DNA from: Bacteroides sp. 51
GTDB lineage: Bacteria; Bacteroidota; Bacteroidia; Bacteroidales; Bacteroidaceae
Direction of reading: 5' to 3'
Assembly (NCBI RefSeq): GCF_010500965.1
Contig: NZ_QVMI01000011.1
Span: 134,085 to 198,084, forward strand
DNA length: 64,000 nucleotides
The position numbers were made by a program, and so were the translations under genes. This document shows, one piece after another, positions 1 through 15,264 of the stretch (position 1 is its first letter; every line of letters starts with the position of its first letter). The notes beneath the pieces are model-generated. The model ran no database searches. It was not told the origin of the DNA and saw nothing but the letters and a program-made list of their open reading frames with translations.

Positions 1-1
1 G

Positions 2-472
2 TACAGCAGTTTCGAAGCCGGTACGCGCGTGCCGTTCATTGTCAACTGGCCGGGGCGGGTTAAAAAAGGCGTTTCCGATGCTTTGGTGTCTCAGGTGGAC
101 TTCCTTGCCTCGATGGGTTCTTTACTGGGGAAAGATCTTCCGGATCACCTCAAAAACGATAGCCGGAATGAGCTTGGTGCCTGGTTGGGAACCTGTAAGA
201 AAGGGCGTGATTACGTGATTCTCCAGGCCGGAAGCCTTTCTGTGTACGATGGCACATGGAAGTATATTGCTCCCAATAATGGCGGGCCGCTTAACGTCCT
301 GACCAATACCGAAACCGGAAATAACCCTCAACCTCAGCTTTATAATCTCAAAAGGGATGTAGGAGAGAAGAAGAATGTGGCCGCGAAGCATCCTGATCGG
401 GTACAGCGGTTGCAGCAAATCCTGAAAGAATGCACACAGAGTCGTGGAGGAGGGTGTGTCATAAGTCGGTAA
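2..472 (+). CDS. Sulfatase, C-terminal part (5' truncated by window edge)
   Basis: This is the end of an arylsulfatase-type enzyme that removes sulfate esters, probably from host or algal glycans in the periplasm. The reading frame is open from base 2, and the first residues (FEAGTRVPFIVNWPGR) are the typical sulfatase motif after the catalytic core, followed by a 'DFLASMGSLLG' stretch and the usual tail ending in 'LYNLKRDVGEKKNVAAKHP'. The catalytic Cys/Ser and metal ligands lie upstream of the window and cannot be checked. The stop codon lies inside a hairpin repeat (468-517). The neighbouring GH109 and GH2 genes suit desulfation of mucin-type glycans, but that link is inferred. Confidence 0.85.
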   Translation, partial: YSSFEAGTRVPFIVNWPGRVKKGVSDALVSQVDFLASMGSLLGKDLPDHLKNDSRNELGAWLGTCKKGRDYVILQAGSLSVYDGTWKYIAPNNGGPLNVLTNTETGNNPQPQLYNLKRDVGEKKNVAAKHPDRVQRLQQILKECTQSRGGGCVISR

Positions 473-517
473 AGCCACTTCTTCATTGCGAACGCAGTGA
501 AGCAATCCGGCTTTACC
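468..517. repeat. Hairpin with 'cattgcg...gaagcaatcc' repeat core
   Basis: A perfect 9-bp inverted repeat, GGTAAAGCC (468-476) and GGCTTTACC (509-517), encloses a short version of the widespread bacterial repeat that begins CATTGCG and ends GAAGCAATCC. It overlaps the sulfatase stop codon, so it probably forms the 3' end of that transcript. There is no T-tract after the stem, so I do not call it an intrinsic terminator. A longer relative lies at 27188-27279. Confidence 0.55.
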
Positions 518-582
518 CTCTTCTGTGACTCTATATTCATTAATTATTCTTATTCGAACGCTTATTAATCACAATTTTTACG

Positions 583-590
583 TAAGTTTG
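583..590 (+). promoter_or_regulatory. Putative Bacteroidetes -7 box (TAAGTTTG)
   Basis: TAAGTTTG matches the Bacteroidetes -7 consensus TAnnTTTG and lies 31 bases before the ATG of the histidine kinase at 622. No clear -33 TTTG is visible at the usual distance, so this is a motif match only. Confidence 0.4.
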
Positions 591-621
591 CGCGACTAAA
601 ATTATAATAAGGCAACAAGCA

Positions 622-2064
622 ATGAACGGCAACGGTTTATCTGAGAGAGAAAAAGCAGATTTACTTCTTGATATTGCTGAGATAGGATGGTGGGAAACGG
701 ATCTTATCTCGGGTAATTCTGTTTATTCCGAGCTCACAGCGCATCTACTGGACCTTGATAAAGTGGGTTGCGGATTTAACGACTTCCTGAATGCAGTACG
801 CGAGGACTATCGCAAAGCATTCGTTGATGAGTTCCTGACCATTAAAGAAGGAATCACCAGTAGCGTGATATTCCCCAGTACCGTAGGGCTGGGAACGGGA
901 TGGCTCCATGCCAAATACCGCGTCATCGAATATCAGGGTAATCGCCCCACGCGGCTGCTAGGTATATTGCAACCCACGCGCGACCCGATCAAAGCTGCCG
1001 ACGAGACAAACCTGAGAGATAAACAATACCTCGAACGCCTTTATCAGTACATGCCCATTGGCTATCAGCAAATCCAGATGGTGTATGATAACGGCATTCC
1101 GACAGATTATACCTTCCTCGAAATCAACAAACAGATTGAAGAAATCCGTGGAAAACGGCGCAGGGAAATCATCGCCGCCCGCGGTAGCGCCATCGAAACG
1201 CACTTTGCCGAGGAACTGGAACGCATGACCGCGGTGGTGAACACCAATAAGCACATCGAGTACGATTACTACGAGGCAAATACCGACACCCATTGCCGCG
1301 CCATCATGTTCTCTCCGCTGAAAGACATGATTGTCTGCTTGCTGCTCGATGTGACCGAACTGAAACTCACCATCATTGCTAAAGATAAAGCGGAGACATC
1401 CGACAGGTTGAAATCGGCCTTCCTGGCCAGCATGAGTCACGAAATACGGACGCCGCTTAATGCCATCGTCGGCTTTTCCGAAGCGCTCTGCGAGATGGAC
1501 GATGAAGAACAACGGGCGGAGATCGTGGAGATTATCAGGCACAATAACGAACTATTATTGAAACTGATATCGGACATATTCGACCTCTCTCAAATCGAAG
1601 CTAACATGATGGAGCTTCACAAGCACGAGTTCGAAGTGAAGCCGTTCGTCAGGGGCATCGTTAACGTAGCTAGGGAGAAGACAGACGATAAGGTAGCGGT
1701 GTTGTTTGACGAGGATTCGCCCGATATTTCCATGCATGGCGATCAGGAACGAATCAACCAGGTGATTGTGAACCTGGTGAACAATGCGCTTAAGTTTACC
1801 AACGAGGGGCATGTACGTCTCGGCTATACAACGGCGGACAACAATATGTTGCTCTTTTATGTAGAAGATACCGGCATGGGAATACCTGCCGATGACCAGG
1901 AAGCGATATTCGACCGTTTCGTTAAGCTCGATTCATTTGTGCAGGGAACCGGCCTCGGCCTTGCTGTCAGCCGCAACATCGTGTATCAGATGGACGGGGA
2001 GATGGGAGTAGAATCAAAGCGGGGTATAGGCTCGCGCTTCTGGTTTAAGATACCGATGGAATAG
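622..2064 (+). CDS. Soluble PAS-type sensor histidine kinase
   Basis: This is a 480-residue cytoplasmic histidine kinase with no signal peptide or membrane segment. The first ~250 residues look like two PAS-type sensing regions (roughly 15-120 and 130-245). A HisKA dimerisation domain follows, with the phospho-accepting His273 in 'SMSHEIRTPLN'. The HATPase domain shows an N-box 'NLVNNALKF' (~residue 385), a G1 box 'DTGMGIP' (~417) and a G2 box 'GTGLGLAVS' (~438). There is no receiver domain in the protein and no response regulator beside it, so its output partner must be encoded elsewhere. It ends at an intrinsic terminator (2099-2139) and appears monocistronic. The ligand is unknown. Confidence 0.88.
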   Translation: MNGNGLSEREKADLLLDIAEIGWWETDLISGNSVYSELTAHLLDLDKVGCGFNDFLNAVREDYRKAFVDEFLTIKEGITSSVIFPSTVGLGTGWLHAKYRVIEYQGNRPTRLLGILQPTRDPIKAADETNLRDKQYLERLYQYMPIGYQQIQMVYDNGIPTDYTFLEINKQIEEIRGKRRREIIAARGSAIETHFAEELERMTAVVNTNKHIEYDYYEANTDTHCRAIMFSPLKDMIVCLLLDVTELKLTIIAKDKAETSDRLKSAFLASMSHEIRTPLNAIVGFSEALCEMDDEEQRAEIVEIIRHNNELLLKLISDIFDLSQIEANMMELHKHEFEVKPFVRGIVNVAREKTDDKVAVLFDEDSPDISMHGDQERINQVIVNLVNNALKFTNEGHVRLGYTTADNNMLLFYVEDTGMGIPADDQEAIFDRFVKLDSFVQGTGLGLAVSRNIVYQMDGEMGVESKRGIGSRFWFKIPME

Positions 2065-2098
2065 GCAGCCGACGGATTATACAAAAAGAAATAAGAAT

Positions 2099-2139
2099 CG
2101 CCGTATTTGAATCAAATAGATTTGAATACGGCGGTTTTT
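2099..2139 (+). terminator. Intrinsic terminator after the histidine kinase gene
   Basis: The arms CGCCGTATT (2099-2107) and AATACGGCG (2125-2133) form a perfect 9-bp stem, and the loop can pair further through CAAAT/ATTTG. A T5 tract follows at 2135-2139, 35 bases after the kinase stop codon. Confidence 0.8.
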
Positions 2140-2209
2140 GTAACCGGTGCTTTCTTTGAAATGCACGAACTAGCGCAAAAAATGCTCCTGTTTATGGGTT
2201 ATGGAGTCT

Positions 2210-2363
2210 GAGAAAGTTTCATAATGGGTTTGAGAAACCGGCATTTGGGGGATATGAAAGTTTCATATCGTTCAAATGGTACTTGCATTTGGTTGAAATG
2301 CTAGTAGCATCTGGCCCGAATGCCGGTTTCATTTTGTGCAAATGCCGGTAGCATCCGAAAAAA
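2210..2363. repeat. Tandem array: seven 22-bp units with ATGnnnGnnnCAT dyad core
   Basis: Seven consecutive units begin at 2210, 2232, 2254, 2276, 2298, 2320 and 2342, an exact 22-bp period. Each has a ~13-bp half, often palindromic (ATGAAAGTTTCAT and ATGCTAGTAGCAT are perfect around the central G), and a variable ~9-bp half. The array fills part of the convergent gap between the histidine kinase and the HTCS gene. The rest of that gap (2140-2736) shows no convincing gene. Confidence 0.75.
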
Positions 2364-2679
2364 GAAACGATTTTGGTTCTAAAATGGGGTGGAATTAGGG
2401 GGTGCGAATTCTGGTTTGTCTTCTTTTTGAAGATTGTTTTAGATGTTAAAATCAAAACAAATAATGGATTGATATGCTTTTTTGATTGTAAATAATTAAA
2501 GATTGAGTAAAATGGATTTGATATTGCTCGATTTGTTGTCTAATTGTATTTCTTTAAATCCACTCCTTTGCTATATTCCCATCGCCATACAACAAGAGGG
2601 CTAAATACGTTAATCCAGCCTTCTTCCATTATCATTTTGACATTTTGATATAAGTGCAATCCAAGTATTGCGAAGTTCC

Positions 2680-2717
2680 TTTTTACCCACACAGCCGTAG
2701 GGGTATGTGGGTAAAAA
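2680..2717. repeat. Perfect 12-bp inverted repeat downstream of HTCS gene
   Basis: The arm TTTTTACCCACA (2680-2691) pairs perfectly with TGTGGGTAAAAA (2706-2717) across a 14-base loop, 20 bases beyond the stop codon of the minus-strand HTCS gene. On either strand the stem is followed by A residues rather than T residues, so it is not a classical terminator. It could still stabilise the 3' end of the mRNA. Confidence 0.6.
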
Positions 2718-2736
2718 AGCCGCACTTGTGGTTGCC

Positions 2737-5700
2737 TCACTTGTCCGCTTCCTCCTTTTTCCTAAACTCACTAGGCGATGTTCCATAGAACTCCTTAAAC
2801 TGCCGGCTAAAGTGATTCGGGTTGCAATACCCCAGTTTATACGAAATCTCCGACGACGTCATGTTCGTATTCAATATCATCTTCCTGGCCTGCGCCATTT
2901 TAATATTCAGTACAAACTGTGACGGCGTTTGTTCCGTCAGGCGTTTAATATTCAGATACAACTGCGTGCGACTGATATTTACGTGTTGCGCCAACTGCTG
3001 CACAGACAATTCCGAATCGCTCAGATGATCATGAATATAATCGGTTAGCTCCTTGATAAACGTTTCGTCCGCGTTATTCACCTCCTTTTCTTCCATATTC
3101 ATTTGCCCGAAACTCGAATAGTACGTCCGCAGTACATGCTTATTCTTAAGGATATTTTCAAGTCGCAGCAACAACTCCTGAATATTGATCGGTTTATGCA
3201 AGAAAGCATCCGTACCCGCCTGGAAGCCCTTTATTTTACCCTCCGCCGATAAGTCCGACGTAATCAGAATCACCGGGATATGCTTCGTTTTGCTGTTTCC
3301 TTTGATTGCTTTACAAAGCTCATACCCATCCATTTCCGGCATCATGATATCACTGATCACGACGTCTACGTTCTGCGATTTCAGTAGCAAAAGCGCTTCC
3401 TTCCCATTCGAAGCCGTCAGTACGTGGAAGTATTCCTGCAACTTCTTCTTAAGTATTTTCTTCGTATCATGATCGTTATCGACTACCAGGATTTGGAACG
3501 GATTCCGGGCTTCCTCTTCCGCATCCGGCGCACCCGATTGCTCTTCAAAATACATGGTATTGTCAATAATCCGGTCTACAATATTTGTATACGTCACCTC
3601 GCTGCTGGCTTCATTCCCTTTACCCTCTACAATCGGGATCTCCACCCTGAATATATTCCCTGCATTCTCTACCGCTATCACCGAAAGATGGATATCCAGC
3701 AGCTTGGCAATACTATTTACAATTGCCAGTCCAATTCCGCTATTCGAATACAGACTCGATGCATCCGTCTTATTATAAGGTTGGAAAATAGCCGATTTCT
3801 GTTCATCCGTCAGGCACTCAGCACTATTGAACACATCAATAACCAACTTTTCATTGTCGCGTGATGCCTTGATGTAAAACCGTCCGCCCTGCGCCGTATG
3901 CTTCGAAACATTACTCAACAAATTACCCACCAGCATTTCAATCTTATCCGCATCAATCATCATCGGCAGCGAATCCATGTCCGTAATAAACTCATGCGAT
4001 ATCTCTTTGTATTTATACAGCGGTACAAACGCCTCGTATATCCCCCGCAGGAATGGAATCATGTCAACCTGCTTCAAGCTGATCGAAGCATGCTGCGACT
4101 CCATGTTGCGGAACTCCATCAACTGACTGATCAGGTACTCCAACCGCTTGATGTTACGCTTGAAAATCTCCGTATCATCGTCTTCGTTATCACTGTAAGG
4201 CAGTATTTCGTTCTGAAGCGTCGATATAATGGCCAGCGGCGTTTTGAACTCATGCGAGATGTACGTAAAGAAATCCAGCTTCATGGCGTTCAGCCTTGTT
4301 TCCTCATCACTTTCCCTTTTCACCTTTTCAATCAGTTCGCGCGTGGCCCGGCGTCTTTTTACCACACGACTGATCCACCATATCACAGCCGCGAAAATCA
4401 GGATATACAGTATAATAATAGGTGTACTGAGCCACACAGGCGGTTTAATCCGGATGGCAATCGTCTTTTCGTCCAATGTTTCTCCGGTTTCGGCTTGCAA
4501 CCGGACGTGTAGCTTATACTTTCCGGTGGCCAGGCGCGTGAAGATAATCTCGTTAGATGCCGGGTTGATTTCATACCAGTTGTTATCGAAATTCTCTAAG
4601 CGGTAAAGGCACCGGTAAGGTGCTGAACGCGCCGGATCATAGTCGATGCTGTTCACCACGAAAGAAAGAAAATTCTCTTTGTGTTCCAGTACAAGCTCAT
4701 CCGTATGGTTGATGTGCTTCTTGAGTAAAGAAGATGCACCGGGTTGTACCGTTTTATCGAACAACTTGAAGTCGGCAATATAAAGCACAGGCTCCTCTTT
4801 CTCCTGACTGATAATCTGCATGGGGTCGAAGCCGATCAACCCATTAGAAGTGCCCAGATAAATATCACCCTTCGCATCGGTATAGCACGAGCGCACGTTG
4901 AACTCATTATTGCCCAGTCCCCAAGCCAGATTGATAACCCTGACATCCTTCGATGGGGGTACGAACAGAAGCGTATTCCCCGCCGTAATCCACAGGTTGC
5001 CGAGGCTATCGCCCCGGATGTTGTTCAGGCTTTCCGTATGCTCTTTATTGTCAATAAACTGTATCGGTTTGCCATCTTCCAGATAGTAAAGCTCCCCTTT
5101 GGAAGAACCCAGCCACAAGCGTCCGGTCTTGTCTATGTAGGCCGACTGTATGAACAGGTTCTTGTAAGAAAGCATATTATACTCGGTTATCTCCTTCGTT
5201 GTGCGGTCGATACAGAAGATCGCCTTGAAATGGACAGCATAAATCTTGTCCCGGTAGGGCAGAATATTGGTAAACGCATAGTCCTGGTTTTTACTGGCAA
5301 TGATGTTTTCAAATGCATTCCGCTCGTAGTGGTAGATGTCAATGCCCTTGTTGGTGGCCACCAGCAGACTGTCTTCGTTGATGGAATACAGCGCATGTAC
5401 GGACTTTCCCGACATGGAAGTCGAGTCGTTCGGGCGGTTCACATGGCGTGTTACCTGTAGGTTGCGGTCTATCTTATATAATCCGTCGGATGCCGAGCCT
5501 GCCCAGATATTCCCTTTTTTATCACACTCCAGGGCGATGACATTATCGTTAATTCCCGAATTGCGGTAGTTGAACTGGCGCACCACCTTACCCGATTGGT
5601 CGAGCATGTTTACCCCCAGGTAATTAGTTGCTACCAGAAGATTGCCCTGGCCGTCTTTTGTGATCCCGTTCACGGTGACTCCCCCCATCTTTTCGCCCCA

Positions 5701-6723
5701 TCCGCTCAAGTGGTAAAACCGGATGGCCGAGTTCAGTTCGTTGATCAGAAACAGTCCGGTGAAATGCGTGCCCAGAATCATCTCCTGCCTCTTGGTGCGG
5801 AAAATGCGGGTGATAATGTTTACGAGCTGGATATTATAATTATTCTCAAGCATATAGAACTTGAGGTAATTGTTCGTGTAATCGTATACCGACAAACCGC
5901 TGCTGTGGCCAATCCAAAGGCGGTCGTACTCGTCTTCGTTAATGCTTCCGATGTTTCCCATAGCGCTGATGCCATATTTAGCCATCAGGTCTTCATGGAA
6001 AAACTCATCCTGCACACGGTTGTATCTGTATAGCCCATCCTTCTCCGTGCCCAGCCAAACGCACCCTTTCGAATCGGGATGCATGCAGATCACCGTAAGC
6101 GGGGAGAGGTCGACACTCCTGATCTTATAAGATTTCTGTACATTGAACTGTTCATCAAAACGATACACCATATCTTCCTTAAATCCCCAGATGACATTGA
6201 ACTTATCGACGCTGAGAAAGAAACACGGCAGGTTATAGTTGATCAGCGTTAAGCTGCCATTCTCGTACGTATAGGCCGTTTCGCCGGAAATAACAATGAT
6301 TTTATCTTTTACACGGATAATAGAGAAGATGTAAGGAACCTCATTCTTGCCGTCCTTGATGCGGGTGTAGACCCCTGTTTCGTAATTGTATGATTCGAGA
6401 AAGCTATGCGTACCTATCAGCATCTCGGTTCCCGTATCCAACAGTGAGCATACGTTCACCCCCATATAATGCTCGGGTTTTACGAGTCTGGAACTGCTGT
6501 AAATGTTCAGTCCCATTTCCGTACCAATCCAGATGCGCCCGTAAACATCATCCTGTATGGCCTTTACATTATTATTAGATATCCCTTCTTTCTTGCTGAT
6601 ATGGATGTAGTTCTTAATAACGCCCTCTTCCTGCGCACCAACCGGCGAAGTAAACCAAAGGATAAGAATTGTTATTAGGATGAGGTTTCTCATAGGATGA
6701 TATATAAAGATGTGTTTATTCAT
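2737..6723 (-). CDS. Hybrid two-component system regulator (HTCS)
   Basis: This one-protein sensor-regulator of about 1,328 residues spans the inner membrane. In order it has a Sec signal, a periplasmic beta-propeller of two-component-regulator repeats (e.g. 'GRIWIGTEMGLNIY', 'GCVWLGTEKDGLYRY'), a Y_Y_Y domain, one transmembrane helix ('IIILYILIFAAVIWW'), HisKA with His824 (SHEFKTPL), HATPase, a receiver with phospho-acceptor Asp1125 (SDIMMPEMDG) and a C-terminal AraC-type helix-turn-helix. HTCS proteins bind oligosaccharides and switch on nearby glycan genes. The start ATG at 6723 is preceded by GGAGAGACAGT; a second ATG at 6693 is possible. It is divergent to the GH109/GH2 genes, which are its likely targets. 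Confidence 0.93.
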   Translation of the reverse strand: MNKHIFIYHPMRNLILITILILWFTSPVGAQEEGVIKNYIHISKKEGISNNNVKAIQDDVYGRIWIGTEMGLNIYSSSRLVKPEHYMGVNVCSLLDTGTEMLIGTHSFLESYNYETGVYTRIKDGKNEVPYIFSIIRVKDKIIVISGETAYTYENGSLTLINYNLPCFFLSVDKFNVIWGFKEDMVYRFDEQFNVQKSYKIRSVDLSPLTVICMHPDSKGCVWLGTEKDGLYRYNRVQDEFFHEDLMAKYGISAMGNIGSINEDEYDRLWIGHSSGLSVYDYTNNYLKFYMLENNYNIQLVNIITRIFRTKRQEMILGTHFTGLFLINELNSAIRFYHLSGWGEKMGGVTVNGITKDGQGNLLVATNYLGVNMLDQSGKVVRQFNYRNSGINDNVIALECDKKGNIWAGSASDGLYKIDRNLQVTRHVNRPNDSTSMSGKSVHALYSINEDSLLVATNKGIDIYHYERNAFENIIASKNQDYAFTNILPYRDKIYAVHFKAIFCIDRTTKEITEYNMLSYKNLFIQSAYIDKTGRLWLGSSKGELYYLEDGKPIQFIDNKEHTESLNNIRGDSLGNLWITAGNTLLFVPPSKDVRVINLAWGLGNNEFNVRSCYTDAKGDIYLGTSNGLIGFDPMQIISQEKEEPVLYIADFKLFDKTVQPGASSLLKKHINHTDELVLEHKENFLSFVVNSIDYDPARSAPYRCLYRLENFDNNWYEINPASNEIIFTRLATGKYKLHVRLQAETGETLDEKTIAIRIKPPVWLSTPIIILYILIFAAVIWWISRVVKRRRATRELIEKVKRESDEETRLNAMKLDFFTYISHEFKTPLAIISTLQNEILPYSDNEDDDTEIFKRNIKRLEYLISQLMEFRNMESQHASISLKQVDMIPFLRGIYEAFVPLYKYKEISHEFITDMDSLPMMIDADKIEMLVGNLLSNVSKHTAQGGRFYIKASRDNEKLVIDVFNSAECLTDEQKSAIFQPYNKTDASSLYSNSGIGLAIVNSIAKLLDIHLSVIAVENAGNIFRVEIPIVEGKGNEASSEVTYTNIVDRIIDNTMYFEEQSGAPDAEEEARNPFQILVVDNDHDTKKILKKKLQEYFHVLTASNGKEALLLLKSQNVDVVISDIMMPEMDGYELCKAIKGNSKTKHIPVILITSDLSAEGKIKGFQAGTDAFLHKPINIQELLLRLENILKNKHVLRTYYSSFGQMNMEEKEVNNADETFIKELTDYIHDHLSDSELSVQQLAQHVNISRTQLYLNIKRLTEQTPSQFVLNIKMAQARKMILNTNMTSSEISYKLGYCNPNHFSRQFKEFYGTSPSEFRKKEEADK

Positions 6724-6892
6724 ACTGTCTCTCCGTAAAGATAGGATATATATCGGTACAATGTTACGGGAATATGTGCACATTCGTTAAGCCGGCATAT
6801 CTATTTGTTCATTTCTTGTAGAAGGGATGGGGCGTGTGTGCTTCTACACCCTTTTTAAACCATCCTGCAAAGCATTTTGCCTCTCCTGCGCA

Positions 6893-6900
6893 TACATTTG
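6893..6900 (+). promoter_or_regulatory. Putative -7 box for the GH109 operon (TACATTTG)
   Basis: TACATTTG fits TAnnTTTG and lies 36 bases before the GH109 start at 6937, in the divergent region between the HTCS and GH109 genes where an HTCS operator would be expected. No well-spaced -33 element is visible. Confidence 0.4.
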
Positions 6901-6936
6901 TGAAAAGAAGAATCATAAACCATAAAATAATTGAAA

Positions 6937-8367
6937 ATGAAGAATCTATTACTGTACTCACTTATCGCCTTGTTCTGCATTTCTTGTAGTAACCATGCTG
7001 CACAGCAAGGAATAATTAAGGTAGAAACACCGTCCCGTCCGGCAGGGCAGACAGATGTACTCGGCCTGCGTTGCGAACCCCTTCCAACCGTTCGTGTAGC
7101 TTTTGTCGGTGTGGGTATGCGTGGCCTGGCAGCCGTGCATCGTTTCCTTTCCATTCCGGGCGTGGAGATCAAAGCCCTTTGCGATCTGGAACCTTACAAC
7201 CTCGAAAAAGCACGTGGATTGCTTGCTCACGCCAACTTTACCCCTGCACAAGAATATTCGGGCGATGATGGTTACAAACAAGTGTGCGAACGCGACGACA
7301 TCGACCTCATTTACATCTGTACCGATTGGTTGAGCCATACCCCTATTGCTGTCTATGGCATGGAGCACGGCAAGCATGTGGCCATTGAAGTGCCCGCTGC
7401 CGTATCGCTCGACGAATGTTGGCAGTTGGTGAACACGGCAGAGAAGACCCGCCGCCATTGCATGATGCTCGAAAACTGTTGCTATGACCGCTTTGAACTC
7501 GCCACACTGAATATGGCGCAACAAGGTGTATTCGGCGAAATCGTTCATGTGGAAGGTGCATACATCCACGACCTGCGCGAGCTAAACCTGAACGACCGCC
7601 TTACCGAAGGAAGTACCTATACCCCCGGTGTAGGCAACACCGAAGGCGACGGCCCCGGACTGGTAGGCTACTGGAAGAAATGGCGTATGGCTTACAATAT
7701 CGAACATAGCGGAAATCCATATCCTACACATGGCCTCGGCCCGGTATGCCAGATACTAAACATCCACCGTGGCGATAAGATGAATTATCTGGTATCCGTA
7801 TCTTCCGACCAGTTTGGTATTACGGCGTATGCGGAAGAACGTTACGGCAAAGATTCTCCACAAGCTAAACAGCCTTATAAACTGGGTGACATGAATACTT
7901 CCCTCATTAAGACCGAGAAAGGTAAAACCATCATGATCCAACACGATGTAACCAGTCCGCGTCCATACAGCCGCATTCACCTGGTGAGCGGAACAAAAGG
8001 ATTTGCACAGAAGTATCCGCTTACACACATCGCTTTGGAACCGAATGCGCACAACCAGTTATCAGATCATCAACTGGATTCTATCCTGACGGTTTACGAG
8101 CATCCTTTCTACAAAGAAGCCGGAAAACAGGCTGCGGAGTTGGGAGCCATATCTCACGGCGGCATGGATTATATCATGGATTACCGCCTGGTGCACTGCC
8201 TGCGTAATGGTCTACCGCTAGATCAGGACGTGTACGATGCAGCAGAATGGTCGTGCCTGGTGCCATTAACTGAACTCTCAGTTCAGAATAACGGTGCACC
8301 TGTAGAAGTTCCGGATTTTACGCGCGGTGCATGGGATAAAGTAAAAGGTTTGACTTTTGCTGAGTAA
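6937..8367 (+). CDS. GH109 alpha-N-acetylgalactosaminidase (lipoprotein)
   Basis: This 476-residue enzyme belongs to the Gfo/Idh/MocA fold and to glycoside hydrolase family 109, which uses bound NAD+ to remove terminal alpha-GalNAc, such as the blood-group A determinant. An N-terminal signal ends in a lipobox (FCIS-C17), so it is a membrane-anchored lipoprotein. The Rossmann loop GVGMRG lies near residues 58-63, and the segment 'HGLGPVCQILNIHRGDKMNYLVS' region near residue 270 is characteristic of the family. I chose the ATG at 6937; the TTG two codons upstream is in frame but unlikely. The gene heads a plus-strand run with two GH2 genes and is followed within a few bases by a REP element (8370-8394). 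Confidence 0.88.
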   Translation: MKNLLLYSLIALFCISCSNHAAQQGIIKVETPSRPAGQTDVLGLRCEPLPTVRVAFVGVGMRGLAAVHRFLSIPGVEIKALCDLEPYNLEKARGLLAHANFTPAQEYSGDDGYKQVCERDDIDLIYICTDWLSHTPIAVYGMEHGKHVAIEVPAAVSLDECWQLVNTAEKTRRHCMMLENCCYDRFELATLNMAQQGVFGEIVHVEGAYIHDLRELNLNDRLTEGSTYTPGVGNTEGDGPGLVGYWKKWRMAYNIEHSGNPYPTHGLGPVCQILNIHRGDKMNYLVSVSSDQFGITAYAEERYGKDSPQAKQPYKLGDMNTSLIKTEKGKTIMIQHDVTSPRPYSRIHLVSGTKGFAQKYPLTHIALEPNAHNQLSDHQLDSILTVYEHPFYKEAGKQAAELGAISHGGMDYIMDYRLVHCLRNGLPLDQDVYDAAEWSCLVPLTELSVQNNGAPVEVPDFTRGAWDKVKGLTFAE

Positions 8368-8369
8368 AA

Positions 8370-8394
8370 TGTAGGGGCGGTTCGCGAACCGCCC
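8370..8394. repeat. REP-like palindrome (single copy)
   Basis: The GC-rich palindrome with core GGGCGGTTCGCGAACCGCCC starts just after the GH109 stop codon and lies in the GH109/GH2 gap. The same core occurs as inverted pairs at 11896-11981 and 49298-49425. Confidence 0.8.
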
Positions 8395-8414
8395 ATCCAA
8401 CTTAAACTAATACC

Positions 8415-11859
<3,445 letters not shown>

Positions 11860-11895
11860 GACACTGCATAGAACTGGGGTTGACCAAACAACCAA

Positions 11896-15176
<3,281 letters not shown>

Positions 15177-15198
15177 AGTGTATGTTACAATGTTTGAA

Positions 15199-15264
15199 GA
15201 ATAGTGCTGTTTCTTAAGAAGAATAGCACTATTCTTCTTAAGAAACAGCGCTACAAACTTATTT
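15199..15264. repeat. 22-bp-period dyad array at convergent gene junction (bidirectional hairpin)
   Basis: Units at 15199, 15221 and (partial) 15243 repeat every 22 bases, with cores GAATAGTGCTGTTTC, GAATAGCACTATTC and AAACAGCGCT. The middle core is a perfect dyad, and adjacent units also pair with each other into a ~21-bp stem centred near 15228 (arms GCTGTTTCTTAAGAAGAATA and its complement). It lies between the convergent lacZ and GH2 genes and probably serves as a shared transcript end. Confidence 0.65.

Noticed and set aside
958-1542. Minus-strand open frame of 194 codons
   Set aside because: It is antisense to the HisKA/PAS part of the kinase gene, with no recognisable motif.
2680-2717. 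Intrinsic terminator for the HTCS gene
   Set aside because: The stem is perfect, but no T-tract follows it on either strand, so only an inverted repeat is reported.
4744-5460. Long plus-strand open frame of 238 codons
   Set aside because: It lies entirely inside the HTCS coding region on the other strand and its protein has no domain pattern; it is a shadow frame.
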